In this document: positions 32,689 to 41,407 of the stretch, in pieces
Numbering within the stretch: position 1 is the stretch's first letter
How the letters are laid out: each line of letters opens with the position of its first letter
Origin: Bacillota bacterium
Lineage (GTDB): Bacteria > Bacillota > Limnochordia > Darwinibacteriales > DTU012
Reading direction: 5' to 3'
Assembly: GCA_012521805.1 (NCBI GenBank)
Contig: JAAYLQ010000055.1
Location: 1 to 53,335, forward strand
Length of the DNA stretch: 53,335 nt
Position numbers and translations under genes: made by a program
The notes under the pieces: generated by a model
Database searches by the model: none
Seen by the model: only the letters and a program-made list of their open reading frames with translations
Told to the model about the DNA's origin: nothing

Positions 32689-33498
32689 ATGGCGAGACAG
32701 AAAAAACGGATCGATCTGCTATTAGTGGAAAGAGGACTATTCGAGACTCGAGAGCAGGCACGGCGCTCGATAATGGCTGGGTTAGTTTTTATTGATCAAG
32801 AGCGCATTACTAAACCCGGTACCGCGGTAGATTTGGATGCAGTGATTGAAGTAAAAGGTGAGCTGCACCCATTCGTCAGTAGGGGAGGATTAAAACTGGC
32901 AAAAGCCCTTGAGGTGTTTAATGTTGATGTCACTGGTTTGACAGCGATCGATGTTGGAGCTTCTACTGGTGGTTTTACTGACTGCCTGCTGCAGAACGGT
33001 GCGGCCAAGGTATATGCTGTCGACGTAGGCTACGGACAGTTGGATTGGAAACTTAGAAACGATCCCCGGGTGATTGTAATGGAACGCACTAATATCCGGT
33101 ATGTCATGCCTGATGATATCGGTGAATTATTGGATCTAGCGGTAGTTGATGTCGCTTTCATTTCACTCACTAAGTTTTTTGCAAATCTGCTGGCACTGCT
33201 GAAAGCGGAGGGCGAAATTATCACGCTGATCAAACCCCAGTTTGAAGTTGGGCGAGAATTAGTAGGCAAAAAGGGTGTGGTGCGGGACTTCAATATTCAT
33301 CGCGAGCTCTTAGTGGACCTAATAGAAGAACTCCAGCAATCTGGTGCTGGTTTAGTGAACCTGGACTATTCACCAATTCGAGGTCCAAAAGGGAATGTTG
33401 AATATTTGGCGTATTTTTCTAAATGCAGACCAGCTGTTGATTGTGCTGATCTGGTAAATAGGACTGTCGATGCTGCACAGGATGATCCAAACTTATAG
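32689..33498 (+). CDS. tlyA: TlyA-family rRNA 2'-O-methyltransferase (YqxC)
   Basis: A 269-residue protein with an N-terminal S4 RNA-binding domain (~5-65: RIDLLLVERGLFETREQARR) and an FtsJ-like SAM methyltransferase (IDVGASTGGFTDCLLQNGA, YAVDVGYGQLDWKLR). TlyA homologues methylate 16S/23S rRNA cytidines. The older name hemolysin is misleading. The usual place between dxs and nadK/argR is kept. Confidence 0.93.
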   Translation: MARQKKRIDLLLVERGLFETREQARRSIMAGLVFIDQERITKPGTAVDLDAVIEVKGELHPFVSRGGLKLAKALEVFNVDVTGLTAIDVGASTGGFTDCLLQNGAAKVYAVDVGYGQLDWKLRNDPRVIVMERTNIRYVMPDDIGELLDLAVVDVAFISLTKFFANLLALLKAEGEIITLIKPQFEVGRELVGKKGVVRDFNIHRELLVDLIEELQQSGAGLVNLDYSPIRGPKGNVEYLAYFSKCRPAVDCADLVNRTVDAAQDDPNL

Positions 33499-33504
33499 TT
33501 TTGG

Positions 33505-34395
33505 TTGGAGGTGGAGAGGCTGGTTAAAATTGGCATTATGCCCCATACCGGTAAAAAGCTGGCTCTAAGATTAACCCAAAATGTAATCACATGCCTCGAA
33601 GCAAGAAATATATCACCTTGGGTTGAACCTAAGGCAGCTGCTGTTCTGGGTCGGGAAGATTTGTCCCCACCAGATCTAGATTTAGCAAGTCTGGATGTGC
33701 TGCTGGTGCTGGGAGGAGACGGTACTTTGTTGAGAGCTGCTCGCAAAGCTGCCCAGCACGACCTACCGCTGTTAGGGGTAAATGTAGGACATTTAGGATT
33801 CTTGACTGAGTTGGAGACAGATAATCTGGAGCTGGCATTAGCGGCAATTATTAACAAGGAATATAAAATTGAAGAGCGAATGTTAATATCGAGTCGCGTA
33901 ATCCGCGAACAGCAAGTGGTTGCCAGCTATCATGCACTTAATGATGCTGTGATTGCTCGTGGTACCTTTGCCCGCATAATTCAACTCCAGACATTTGTAG
34001 ACGAACAGCCGGTTGTGAATTACCAGGCAGATGGACTTATTGTTGCTACTCCTACTGGTTCTACAGCTTATTCCTTGTCGGCAGGCGGTCCCATAGTAGA
34101 ACCACAGGTGGAATGTCTTATTATCACTCCCATATGTCCCCATACATTAGCCGCCCGCTCTGTGGTTGTAAGTCATGATTCGGTTGTTAAAGTACTTATT
34201 GAAGCAACCCACAAGGACATCATGCTCACAATTGACGGTCAGATTGGATTCCCGCTTCAAAGCAGAGATGTGATCGAAGTAGTCAAAGCTGATATTAAAG
34301 CTAAATTCGTTAAGCTGCACGGGCGTAATTTTTTCACAATTCTTAATAACCGCCTTAAGACGATCACGACAAGAAAGGAATACGAAGATCAGTGA
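33505..34395 (+). CDS. nadK: NAD kinase
   Basis: Phosphorylates NAD to NADP. Motifs: LVLGGDGTLLRAARKA (GGDGT), NVGHLGFLTE and TPTGSTAYSLSAGGPIVEP. The start is uncertain: TTG 33505 and GTG 33511 lie within or before ggaggtggag, while the family start VKIGIMPHTGK fits a rare CTG at 33520, five bases after the box. Length is ~291-296 residues. It overlaps argR by four bases. Confidence 0.92.
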   Translation: MEVERLVKIGIMPHTGKKLALRLTQNVITCLEARNISPWVEPKAAAVLGREDLSPPDLDLASLDVLLVLGGDGTLLRAARKAAQHDLPLLGVNVGHLGFLTELETDNLELALAAIINKEYKIEERMLISSRVIREQQVVASYHALNDAVIARGTFARIIQLQTFVDEQPVVNYQADGLIVATPTGSTAYSLSAGGPIVEPQVECLIITPICPHTLAARSVVVSHDSVVKVLIEATHKDIMLTIDGQIGFPLQSRDVIEVVKADIKAKFVKLHGRNFFTILNNRLKTITTRKEYEDQ

Positions 34396-34877
34396 AAAGT
34401 AGACGACAAGCGTATCTCTTACAGCTGATAAAAACCCATGAAATTGAAACTCAAGAGGAATTAATGAGTTACCTGCATGAAGCCGGTTTTGCCGTTACTC
34501 AAGCAACAGTATCCCGTGATATAAAGGAACTGCGGTTAGCAAAAGTACCAGACGGAAAGGGCGGATATAAATATGCCCTGCCTCAAGGAACAGTCAAGGG
34601 AGATCTAAATCGGCGGGCACAACGGGTTTTTGAAGACTATGTTAGGGATATTGACTTCAGCGGTAATATCCTGGTTGTAAAAACGTATCCTGGCGGCGCA
34701 AATGCGGTAGCCGCTGTATTGGATGAATTGGAGTGGGATGGGGTTGTAGCATCGCTAGCAGGAGATGATGTGATTCTGTTGGTTGTGCGCGACGAGGCGG
34801 AAAAGAATTTAGCTCGTCCAAAAGGGATTGCCGGCAAACTTTACCAACGACTTGAAGATTTGCTTTTCGGACGCTGA
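34392..34877 (+). CDS. argR: Arginine repressor ArgR/AhrC
   Basis: A 161-residue hexameric regulator of arginine metabolism. The N-terminal winged helix (AYLLQLIKTHEIETQEELMSY, FAVTQATVSRDIKELRLAKV) binds ARG boxes. The C-terminal domain (~80-150; NILVVKTYPGGANAVAAVLDEL, VVASLAGDDVILLVVRDE) binds arginine at subunit interfaces. GTG start overlaps the nadK stop. The nadK-argR-recN order is conserved in Bacillota. Confidence 0.95.
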   Translation: MKSRRQAYLLQLIKTHEIETQEELMSYLHEAGFAVTQATVSRDIKELRLAKVPDGKGGYKYALPQGTVKGDLNRRAQRVFEDYVRDIDFSGNILVVKTYPGGANAVAAVLDELEWDGVVASLAGDDVILLVVRDEAEKNLARPKGIAGKLYQRLEDLLFGR

Positions 34878-34888
34878 GGTGACTTAAT

Positions 34889-36562
34889 GTGTTAAGAGAA
34901 CTGCAGATCAGTGACTTTGCCCTGATTGATAGTGTGCATTTATCTTTTTACTCCGGTTTTAGCGTATTGACGGGAGAAACAGGTGCTGGAAAATCAATAA
35001 TTATTGATGCTCTTAGTTTACTGCTGGGCGCCCGGGCATCAACAGAGATGATCCGTACCGGCAGTGAACGAGCAGTGATTGAAGGAGTCTTCCAACCACC
35101 ACCAGCTGCGTTATCGCTTTTGGACGAATGGGGAATTGAATCTGATATGGAAATAATTATCAGTCGCGAAATTTATCGAAATGGCCGCAATCGCTGTCGG
35201 CTCAACGGCTCGCTGGTCACTGTCAATCAATTGGCACAACTTGGAAACTACCTGGTGGATATTCTAGGACAGCATGATCACCAAAGTCTGCTGGATGTCA
35301 CCCGCCATTTAGAAATTCTCGATGGCTTTGGGGATGCTGAACACCAAAGTTTAAAGGCTTCTGTAAGGGAGCTGTACAGAAAATATGAGCAGGTAAGGCG
35401 GGAACGGATAAAGCTTCAGGCAGAAGAACGGGACCGACTGGCTCGGATCGATCTTCTGCAGTTTCAGATTGAGGAGATCAGACAAGCGGAGATTAAAGTT
35501 GGGGAAGAAGAAGAGCTGCTTCAGCAGCAGCAGCGTCTTGCTAATATAGAGCGAATTACCACAACCGCCGAAAGTGTGTACGCTAGACTCCGAGAGCAGC
35601 TGCCTGATCAGCCTCCATTATATGATCAGCTGGCTCAAGCCATCAATGACTTATCTTCACTAAACCGTTATGATCAGGAAATAGCTTCAATTGCGGACCT
35701 GTTTAACCAGGCATTAGTCCAGCTTGAGGAAGGTTCAAGGGATCTGCGGCAGTACATTGAGAGTTTTGAGCGTGATCCTGAAGCCCTGGAGCAGGTTGAG
35801 GCACGCCTAAGTCTGTTAAGAACTTTAAAGCGCAAGTATGGTGAAGATGAGCAGGCTATCCTGGATTATGCTGAGGGGATCGAGCAAGAGCTCGAGATTC
35901 TCCAGTCCAGTGAAATTACTATCGAGCAGTTGAAAAACGAAGAAGAGGAACTCTATCAGCAGCTCAGGTCGATGACTGAACAGCTGAGTGAGAAGCGGCG
36001 GCAGTGTGCTGCAAAAATGGAGCGGCTGATCGAAGCCCACTTAGCTGATTTAAACATGGAACGCACAAAATTCGTGGTGGAAATTGCCCCTGCCGAGCTG
36101 GGAGAAACGGGAACCGATGCAGTTGAGTTTAAGCTGTCGCCTAATCTCGGAGAGGCATTAAAACCGTTAGCAAAAATCGCTTCAGGAGGGGAAATGTCCC
36201 GCATTATGCTGGCGATCAAGAACAGTTTAGTTCAGGTAGAGCGGATTCCAGCCTTAGTATTCGATGAGGTTGATACCGGTATCGGTGGACGGACAGCTCT
36301 GAAGGTAGCAGAGAAGCTCCGCAGCCTAAGCAAGCAGTTTCAGGTTTTTGCTGTAACCCATCTGCCGATTGTTGCCAGCTATGCCCAGCATCATTATTAC
36401 GTGGAAAAACATGAAATCAACGGCAGAACAGCGGTTAAAGTAACACTGCTTGATGAGGACGGTCGTGTCAATGAATTGGTAAGAATGCTTGGGGGACAAG
36501 CTGACCAATTGGCCACGAGAGCCCATGCTAAAGAACTGCTACAACAGGCAGCTACCAGCTAG
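34889..36562 (+). CDS. recN: DNA repair protein RecN
   Basis: A 557-residue SMC-like ATPase for double-strand break repair. Walker A is FSVLTGETGAGKSIIIDAL; signature and Walker B are in IASGGEMSRIMLAIK and PALVFDEVDTGIGGRTA. Two coiled-coil arms (~150-230, ~300-365, rich in Glu/Gln/Leu) flank the centre. GTG start overlaps an ATG in another frame; taggtgact-like box upstream (gaggtga). Confidence 0.95.
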   Translation: MLRELQISDFALIDSVHLSFYSGFSVLTGETGAGKSIIIDALSLLLGARASTEMIRTGSERAVIEGVFQPPPAALSLLDEWGIESDMEIIISREIYRNGRNRCRLNGSLVTVNQLAQLGNYLVDILGQHDHQSLLDVTRHLEILDGFGDAEHQSLKASVRELYRKYEQVRRERIKLQAEERDRLARIDLLQFQIEEIRQAEIKVGEEEELLQQQQRLANIERITTTAESVYARLREQLPDQPPLYDQLAQAINDLSSLNRYDQEIASIADLFNQALVQLEEGSRDLRQYIESFERDPEALEQVEARLSLLRTLKRKYGEDEQAILDYAEGIEQELEILQSSEITIEQLKNEEEELYQQLRSMTEQLSEKRRQCAAKMERLIEAHLADLNMERTKFVVEIAPAELGETGTDAVEFKLSPNLGEALKPLAKIASGGEMSRIMLAIKNSLVQVERIPALVFDEVDTGIGGRTALKVAEKLRSLSKQFQVFAVTHLPIVASYAQHHYYVEKHEINGRTAVKVTLLDEDGRVNELVRMLGGQADQLATRAHAKELLQQAATS

Positions 36563-36632
36563 TTCCTAATATATAACTTCTCTAACCCGGGTACGATACA
36601 AGCAGACTATGATTTGAGGGGAGTATTCGGGT

Positions 36633-37988
36633 GTGAAGAGATTGCATTTGTTGTTGCTGCTGCCTGGATTGGTCATTCTTGGTTTGTTGGTTTCACCAGT
36701 GCTGGCATCACTGGCAGGTATTCCCGGCGAAGTTCGTCTATTTCCGGGGACAGAGTTTTCATTATCGGTTCAGCTGCCGCTGCGTTTGATTGATGGTGAT
36801 GGGTTGGATGTTACTGGACCAAAAGGCGAGTTTTTCGTTAAAGCAGAACAGGTCGGTAAACAGTATTTCCAAGTAAGGCTATTTGGTTTCATTCCCGTTC
36901 GGGAACTGGTGGTTGATGTTGTTCCCGAGGTTGAGGTCTTTCCAGGCGGCCATTCTATTGGAGTTTTGGTAAATCCTATTGGTTTGATGATCAGCAGGAT
37001 AGTACCGGTTCGAGGGGTTGACGGTCAGGAGTATTATCCAGCTGCCGAAGCAGGGCTTCAGCCAGGAGATGTGATTATTTCCATCGGAGGAAGGGAAGTT
37101 TCCCGCCCAGAGCAGGTCGGTCAGATTGTTAACGAACTGGCAGCAGATTCACCTCAACTGCAGATAGTGATTCAACGCAATGATACCAGGCTGAATACCA
37201 CTATCACCCCAGTGCTGTCTATTCAAGAAGATTTGCGGGGCAATCAGCGCGAGGTTTATCTCCTTGGTGTCTTTTTAGAAGATCCGGCGAGCGGCGTTGG
37301 TACTCTTACGTTTTTTGATAAAAATACCAAAAGATACGGCGCTTTGGGACATACAATTACCGATGGCTTGGGACGCAGTTTAGAAATTACTGATGGCACC
37401 ATTGTTTCAGCCAGCATAGAGAGTGTGAAACAGGGTTTAAGGGGTTTACCTGGAGAAAAATTAGGGGTCTTTTTAGATCATACAGTAATGGGCACGATTG
37501 ATAAAAATTCGAAGTTTGGTATATTTGGCAGTTTAACAGAGGATCTGGAGAATCCTTTTTTTAAAAGTCCAATTCCAATTGCTTTAAACCACGAAGTGAA
37601 AGCTGGTCCTGCTAAGATCTATACGGTAGTTGACGGCAGTCGGATCCAGGAATTTGATGTGGAGATTACTAGGGTTTACCATCAATCAAAGCCGGCTGAT
37701 AAAGGTATGATTATTCGGGTTGTCGATCCGGAGCTGCTGCAGAAAACCGGAGGGATTGTGCAGGGAATGAGCGGCAGCCCAATAGTACAGAATGGTAAAT
37801 TAGTTGGTGCGATTACTCATGTGTTTGTCAACGACCCGCGGATGGGTTATGGTGGATTTATCGAGTGGATGGTCTATGAGTCGGGGATAAGTGGTGAAGT
37901 TCCAACTAGTGAATACAGTTTTATTGTAGCGAACCAGATCCGTTTTTCGGAGTCGGTTCGTTTTTTTTTGCAGGAAAACAAAGTTTAA
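36633..37988 (+). CDS. spoIVB: SpoIVB serine peptidase
   Basis: A 451-residue forespore-secreted S55 protease that cuts SpoIVFA and so triggers pro-sigma-K processing in the mother cell. It has an N-terminal signal/anchor (LLLLLPGLVILGLLVSPV), a PDZ domain (~125-200; AEAGLQPGDVIISIGGREVS) and a peptidase domain with His240 in GALGHTITDG and Ser382 in GMSGSPIV. GTG start with gaggggag. It directly precedes spo0A, and its substrate's target sigma factor (sigK) is in the same window. Confidence 0.94.
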   Translation: MKRLHLLLLLPGLVILGLLVSPVLASLAGIPGEVRLFPGTEFSLSVQLPLRLIDGDGLDVTGPKGEFFVKAEQVGKQYFQVRLFGFIPVRELVVDVVPEVEVFPGGHSIGVLVNPIGLMISRIVPVRGVDGQEYYPAAEAGLQPGDVIISIGGREVSRPEQVGQIVNELAADSPQLQIVIQRNDTRLNTTITPVLSIQEDLRGNQREVYLLGVFLEDPASGVGTLTFFDKNTKRYGALGHTITDGLGRSLEITDGTIVSASIESVKQGLRGLPGEKLGVFLDHTVMGTIDKNSKFGIFGSLTEDLENPFFKSPIPIALNHEVKAGPAKIYTVVDGSRIQEFDVEITRVYHQSKPADKGMIIRVVDPELLQKTGGIVQGMSGSPIVQNGKLVGAITHVFVNDPRMGYGGFIEWMVYESGISGEVPTSEYSFIVANQIRFSESVRFFLQENKV

Positions 37989-38035
37989 CTCGCGAAGTTA
38001 GCTGAAGTTGGGGGAAGGTTGTGGAGGTGCCGGAA

Positions 38036-38788
38036 TTGATTAAAGTAGTGGTAGGAGATGAAAATCCAAAATACATTGAGCTAATATCGCGAGAGTTAAA
38101 ACACGAATTGGAAATTTCTGTGCTGGGCACAGCGTCGAATCCAAATGAGTTAATAAAAATTATTGGTCAAGAACAACCTGATATTGTGGTGCTGGATTTT
38201 ATGCATCCGGTTGAAACAGGGATTTCTGTGGTTCAGCGGATATTGAAGAAACAGCCTTTAACTCAAATTCTAGTTATCTCAGATATTGAAAATGATCAGT
38301 TTGTGGGAGAGCTTCTTAATATTGGTGTGGCTTATTATATGATCAAACCATTTCAAGTTTTGGATCTGATCGAGAGGCTCAAGTTCATTCATAATTACTA
38401 CAGCAGTATGCTTGATCTCTTTTACATCCGTGATCGTAGAGCGATTCAGCAGTTCTTGGTCAACTGCTTTGCCGAGTTAGGTATTCCTCCTAATTATAAG
38501 GGGCATCGTTATCTTATGGATGCGATTCTTTTGGTTAGTCAGGATGATTCATGGCTGAATGGAATTACCAAAAGACTGTATCCGGCAGTTGCTCGAGGTA
38601 ATCGGACTACCGCCAGCCATGTGGAACGGTCAATTCGTTATGCTATCGACACTGCTTGGGCGAAGGGCGACTTTAATCAGCTGCAGAAATTATTCCCTTA
38701 TGCTATTGATCCAGCCCGAGGCAAACCGACTAATGCAGCGTTTATTGCCAAAATGGCAGATATTATTAACCTTAGGTTTTCCAGATAG
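38036..38788 (+). CDS. spo0A: Stage 0 sporulation response regulator Spo0A
   Basis: Master regulator of sporulation entry. TTG 38036 lies six bases after ggaggtg and gives the family start IKVVVGDENP; a GTG at 38021 is possible. The ~250-residue protein has a receiver domain with Asp8/Glu9, phospho-acceptor Asp54 (VVLDFMHP), Ser82 and Lys104 (MIKPF). The C-terminal effector domain (~135-250) has WLNGITKRLYPAVARG and the recognition region TTASHVERSIRYAIDTAW; Bacillus has TTASRVERAIRHAIEVAW, so one Arg is His here. An aggaaaa at 37972 resembles a sigma-H -35 but the -10 is poor. Confidence 0.94.
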   Translation: MIKVVVGDENPKYIELISRELKHELEISVLGTASNPNELIKIIGQEQPDIVVLDFMHPVETGISVVQRILKKQPLTQILVISDIENDQFVGELLNIGVAYYMIKPFQVLDLIERLKFIHNYYSSMLDLFYIRDRRAIQQFLVNCFAELGIPPNYKGHRYLMDAILLVSQDDSWLNGITKRLYPAVARGNRTTASHVERSIRYAIDTAWAKGDFNQLQKLFPYAIDPARGKPTNAAFIAKMADIINLRFSR

Positions 38789-38821
38789 GTGACTAAACCA
38801 AAAGCTAAAAGACCATATTAA

Positions 38822-38851
38822 AAAGGACGAAGATTTTTATCTTCGTCCTTT
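38822..38851. terminator. Hairpin after spo0A, probable terminator
   Basis: A perfect 13-bp stem, aaaggacgaagat (38822-38834) with atcttcgtccttt (38839-38851), tttt loop. The T-run is short (three), with an A-run on the left, so termination may be partial and steA may be read through. Confidence 0.6.
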
Positions 38852-38877
38852 CCAGTTATTTGTAGGGGTGGAGTCAG

Positions 38878-40002
38878 TTGCGGTATAAAGGGCAGGTCAG
38901 GCTGGGTCGCAAGACAAAAGAACTGGTTAAAAACTTAAAATCTCGAGAGATTGCTGTGATCGATCATCCTGATTTGGATGCGGTGGGAGCGATGCAGCTG
39001 GCTGATTCTGGGGTCAGCGTTGTTTTAAACGCTGCTGATTCAATTACTGGTCGCTATCCTAATTTAGGACCGGAGTTGTTGTTGGAGCGGGGGATTGTGT
39101 TGATTGATCGCTTAGGTGACGCAATCTTCACCCAGCTTCAAGATGGAGATCAAATCCAGATTGTTCAGCAAAATATTTATTTGAACGAGCATTTGGTTGC
39201 AAGTGGGAGATTGGTTACTCGTGATCTCGTGCTGTCTTTAATGGAAGAGGCACGGAAAAACATTGATGCGGAAGTATTTCAGTTTGTCGACAACACCATT
39301 GAATACATGCAGAAGGAAAAACAATTGATGTTGGCAGATCTGATAATTCCTAAAGTGCGAACTCCGATTAAAGATCGACATGTGGTCGTGGTTGTGCGGG
39401 GAATCAACTATCGGGACGATCTGCGGGCTATTGGTGCTTACATCGACGATATGAATCCTGTTCTGATCGGGGTTGATGGTGGTGCCGATGCTCTTCTGGA
39501 GTTTGGTCATACACCAGACCTGATCATTGGTGATATGGACAGTGTTAGCAGTGAGACTCTCAACTGTGGTGCTGAAATTCTGGTCCACGCGTATCAGGAT
39601 GGTAGAAGTCCGGGAGCAAGGCGGTTAAGTGAGTTGGGGATAGATTATAAGATTTTTCCTGCACCGGGAACTAGCGAAGATATTGCCCTTTTACTTGCCT
39701 ATGAGCTGGGAGCACAGTTAATTGTTGCAGTAGGCCTGCATTCGAATTTAATCGATTTTTTGGAAAAAGGCCGGCCTGGTATGGCCTCGACTTTTTTGAC
39801 CAGAATGAAGATTGGCTCGATATTGGTTGATGCTAAAGGAGTTAGTCAGCTGTACAAAGGTAAAGCTGGTATTCTTCCTATACCGCTTTTGATTGCTGCT
39901 GTAATTCCAATTCTGTTGATAATTATGCTGGCTACATCTTGGCGTGATCTGCTCAGACTGTTTTGGTTGGAGTTGAGGCTGTTCATAGGAGGACTGCTGT
40001 AA
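38878..40002 (+). CDS. steA: SteA-type protein with thiamin-pyrophosphokinase-like domain
   Basis: A 374-residue protein matching the cytokinetic-ring protein SteA family. The N-terminal ~150 residues are helical/beta (VIDHPDLDAVGAMQLADSGV, GVVL-like VVLNAADSITGRYPN). A thiamin pyrophosphokinase-like catalytic fold follows (VGVDGGADALLEFG, PDLIIGDMDSVS). The C-terminus has two membrane helices (~330-372, LLIAAVIPILLIIMLATSW). In Corynebacterium SteA pairs with the membrane protein SteB at division sites and affects wall stability. Here the SteB/MctB-like gene starts on the next base. Confidence 0.88.
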   Translation: MRYKGQVRLGRKTKELVKNLKSREIAVIDHPDLDAVGAMQLADSGVSVVLNAADSITGRYPNLGPELLLERGIVLIDRLGDAIFTQLQDGDQIQIVQQNIYLNEHLVASGRLVTRDLVLSLMEEARKNIDAEVFQFVDNTIEYMQKEKQLMLADLIIPKVRTPIKDRHVVVVVRGINYRDDLRAIGAYIDDMNPVLIGVDGGADALLEFGHTPDLIIGDMDSVSSETLNCGAEILVHAYQDGRSPGARRLSELGIDYKIFPAPGTSEDIALLLAYELGAQLIVAVGLHSNLIDFLEKGRPGMASTFLTRMKIGSILVDAKGVSQLYKGKAGILPIPLLIAAVIPILLIIMLATSWRDLLRLFWLELRLFIGGLL

Positions 40003-40722
40003 ATGCATATAGGCTTCAGATATCATGTTGCTACTCTCGTTGCCGTATTCTTCAGTCTTTTTTTGGGAATTATAGTTGGCAGCATTTTGTTTCAGGATGA
40101 TTTATTGGTTCAGGAGCAAAACAGCATTATAAATGAATTGGAACAGCGGTTTAAGCAGTTAGAATTATCGACAAAAGAAATGCAGGCTAACTTGAAGCAG
40201 ATCGAAACTCGAGATCAACTTCTGATCGAGGGCTGGGATCTGGTCCGCGCAGCATTAATCCATGAACAGCTGTTAAATCACCAGGTCATGTTTTTTCATA
40301 ATGGAGAACAGCTTGCTCCCATTAAACGGTTAACCAAACTAGTGGAAGATGCTGGAGCTGAAGTTTATGGGAGTTTCGTGTGGCCAAATGCGCCGGAGAA
40401 ACTACAAAATTTTTTTGAGGACATCAATTCTGAAAAATTTGACAAACCAACAGCTGTGGTTTGGGTTGACAAACCTTTAAGCGAAACAGTTAAGCAGGGG
40501 TTAGAATATCTGCATCAGCTCGGCTGTAAGCTCTGCATTGTTCAGCCGTACAGTGCTGATGTTAATTTAGCTGAGTTTGCAGAAAATGCACTAATTATAG
40601 ATCTCGGCGATACATTTATAGGCGAATTGGCTGTGATTCGTGGTTTAAGTGCAGGTTTAACCGGCATCTACGGTCACAGCAGTGCAGCGGTGGGCTTAAT
40701 TCCTCAGATCGATATGGAGTAG
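40003..40722 (+). CDS. SteB/MctB-like membrane protein (copper transporter family, DUF3186)
   Basis: A 239-residue protein starting on the base after steA. One N-terminal membrane helix (YHVATLVAVFFSLFLGIIVG, SILF) leads to a coiled coil (~35-75) and an extracytoplasmic alpha/beta domain. The start FRYHVATLVAVFFSLFLGI is the MctB signature. MctB was named for copper in mycobacteria; in Corynebacterium the same family is SteB, partner of SteA. The adjacent steA favours the second reading. Confidence 0.88.
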   Translation: MHIGFRYHVATLVAVFFSLFLGIIVGSILFQDDLLVQEQNSIINELEQRFKQLELSTKEMQANLKQIETRDQLLIEGWDLVRAALIHEQLLNHQVMFFHNGEQLAPIKRLTKLVEDAGAEVYGSFVWPNAPEKLQNFFEDINSEKFDKPTAVVWVDKPLSETVKQGLEYLHQLGCKLCIVQPYSADVNLAEFAENALIIDLGDTFIGELAVIRGLSAGLTGIYGHSSAAVGLIPQIDME

Positions 40723-40729
40723 AACGAGA

Positions 40730-41407
40730 ATGAAGGTGACAGCGCTAATACCAGCGTTCAATGAGGCGGAACGGATTGGAGAAACTCTTACAGCGGTACT
40801 GGAAATAAAATCAGTTAATCAGATCGTTGTTATTGACGATGGTTCCACTGATGAAACTGCTTCTGTCGTGGAGCGTTATCCGGTAGAATTGATCAGGCTG
40901 GAAAAAAACCAAGGCAAGGGTGGAGCTCTTAATGTCGGTTGGCAGACGTATTCTTCCGATATTTACCTGCTGTTAGACGCTGATCTTAAGTCAAGTGCAG
41001 TATACGCCCAAGCCCTACTTAAGCCGGTGCTGGACAATGAGGCAGATATGACAATTGCTAACCTAGTCAATCAAACCGGCAGCAGGGGTAAAATGGGATT
41101 TGGAATTGCTAAGAATATAGCTAAATATGGGATAAAGTTATTAACCGGCCATGAGCTTATCAGTCCCCTATCTGGACAGCGGGCGGTTACTCATCAGGTT
41201 TTGGTAGACTGCGGGGGATTTGCACCCGGGTTTGGAGTAGAGGCTGCCTTAACGATTCAAGCTCTCCGCCGCGGTTATCGGATTGTCGATATCGATCTGC
41301 CGATGACGCATCGCGCAACTGGAAGAAATTGGGCTGGATTTAGACATCGCGGCAGACAACTATGGGCAATAGTCTTAGAACTTTACAAAGCATGGAGGAA
41401 TCATTAG
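40730..41407 (+). CDS. Family 2 glycosyltransferase
   Basis: A 225-residue GT-A enzyme of the DPM1/DPG-synthase type. Motifs: LIPAFNEAERIGETL, VVIDDGSTDETA and the metal-binding LLLDADL; the acceptor region reads ISPLSGQRAV and FGVEAALTIQALRRG. There are no membrane helices. It probably transfers a sugar from a nucleotide to a polyprenyl-phosphate or similar acceptor. Its stop abuts the start of the MraY-like gene. Confidence 0.88.
   Translation: MKVTALIPAFNEAERIGETLTAVLEIKSVNQIVVIDDGSTDETASVVERYPVELIRLEKNQGKGGALNVGWQTYSSDIYLLLDADLKSSAVYAQALLKPVLDNEADMTIANLVNQTGSRGKMGFGIAKNIAKYGIKLLTGHELISPLSGQRAVTHQVLVDCGGFAPGFGVEAALTIQALRRGYRIVDIDLPMTHRATGRNWAGFRHRGRQLWAIVLELYKAWRNH

Noticed and set aside
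33366..33857. 163-residue minus-strand ORF across tlyA/nadK
   Set aside because: Overlaps two genes with strong motifs and is Ser/Ala-rich, as expected for a reverse-frame artefact.
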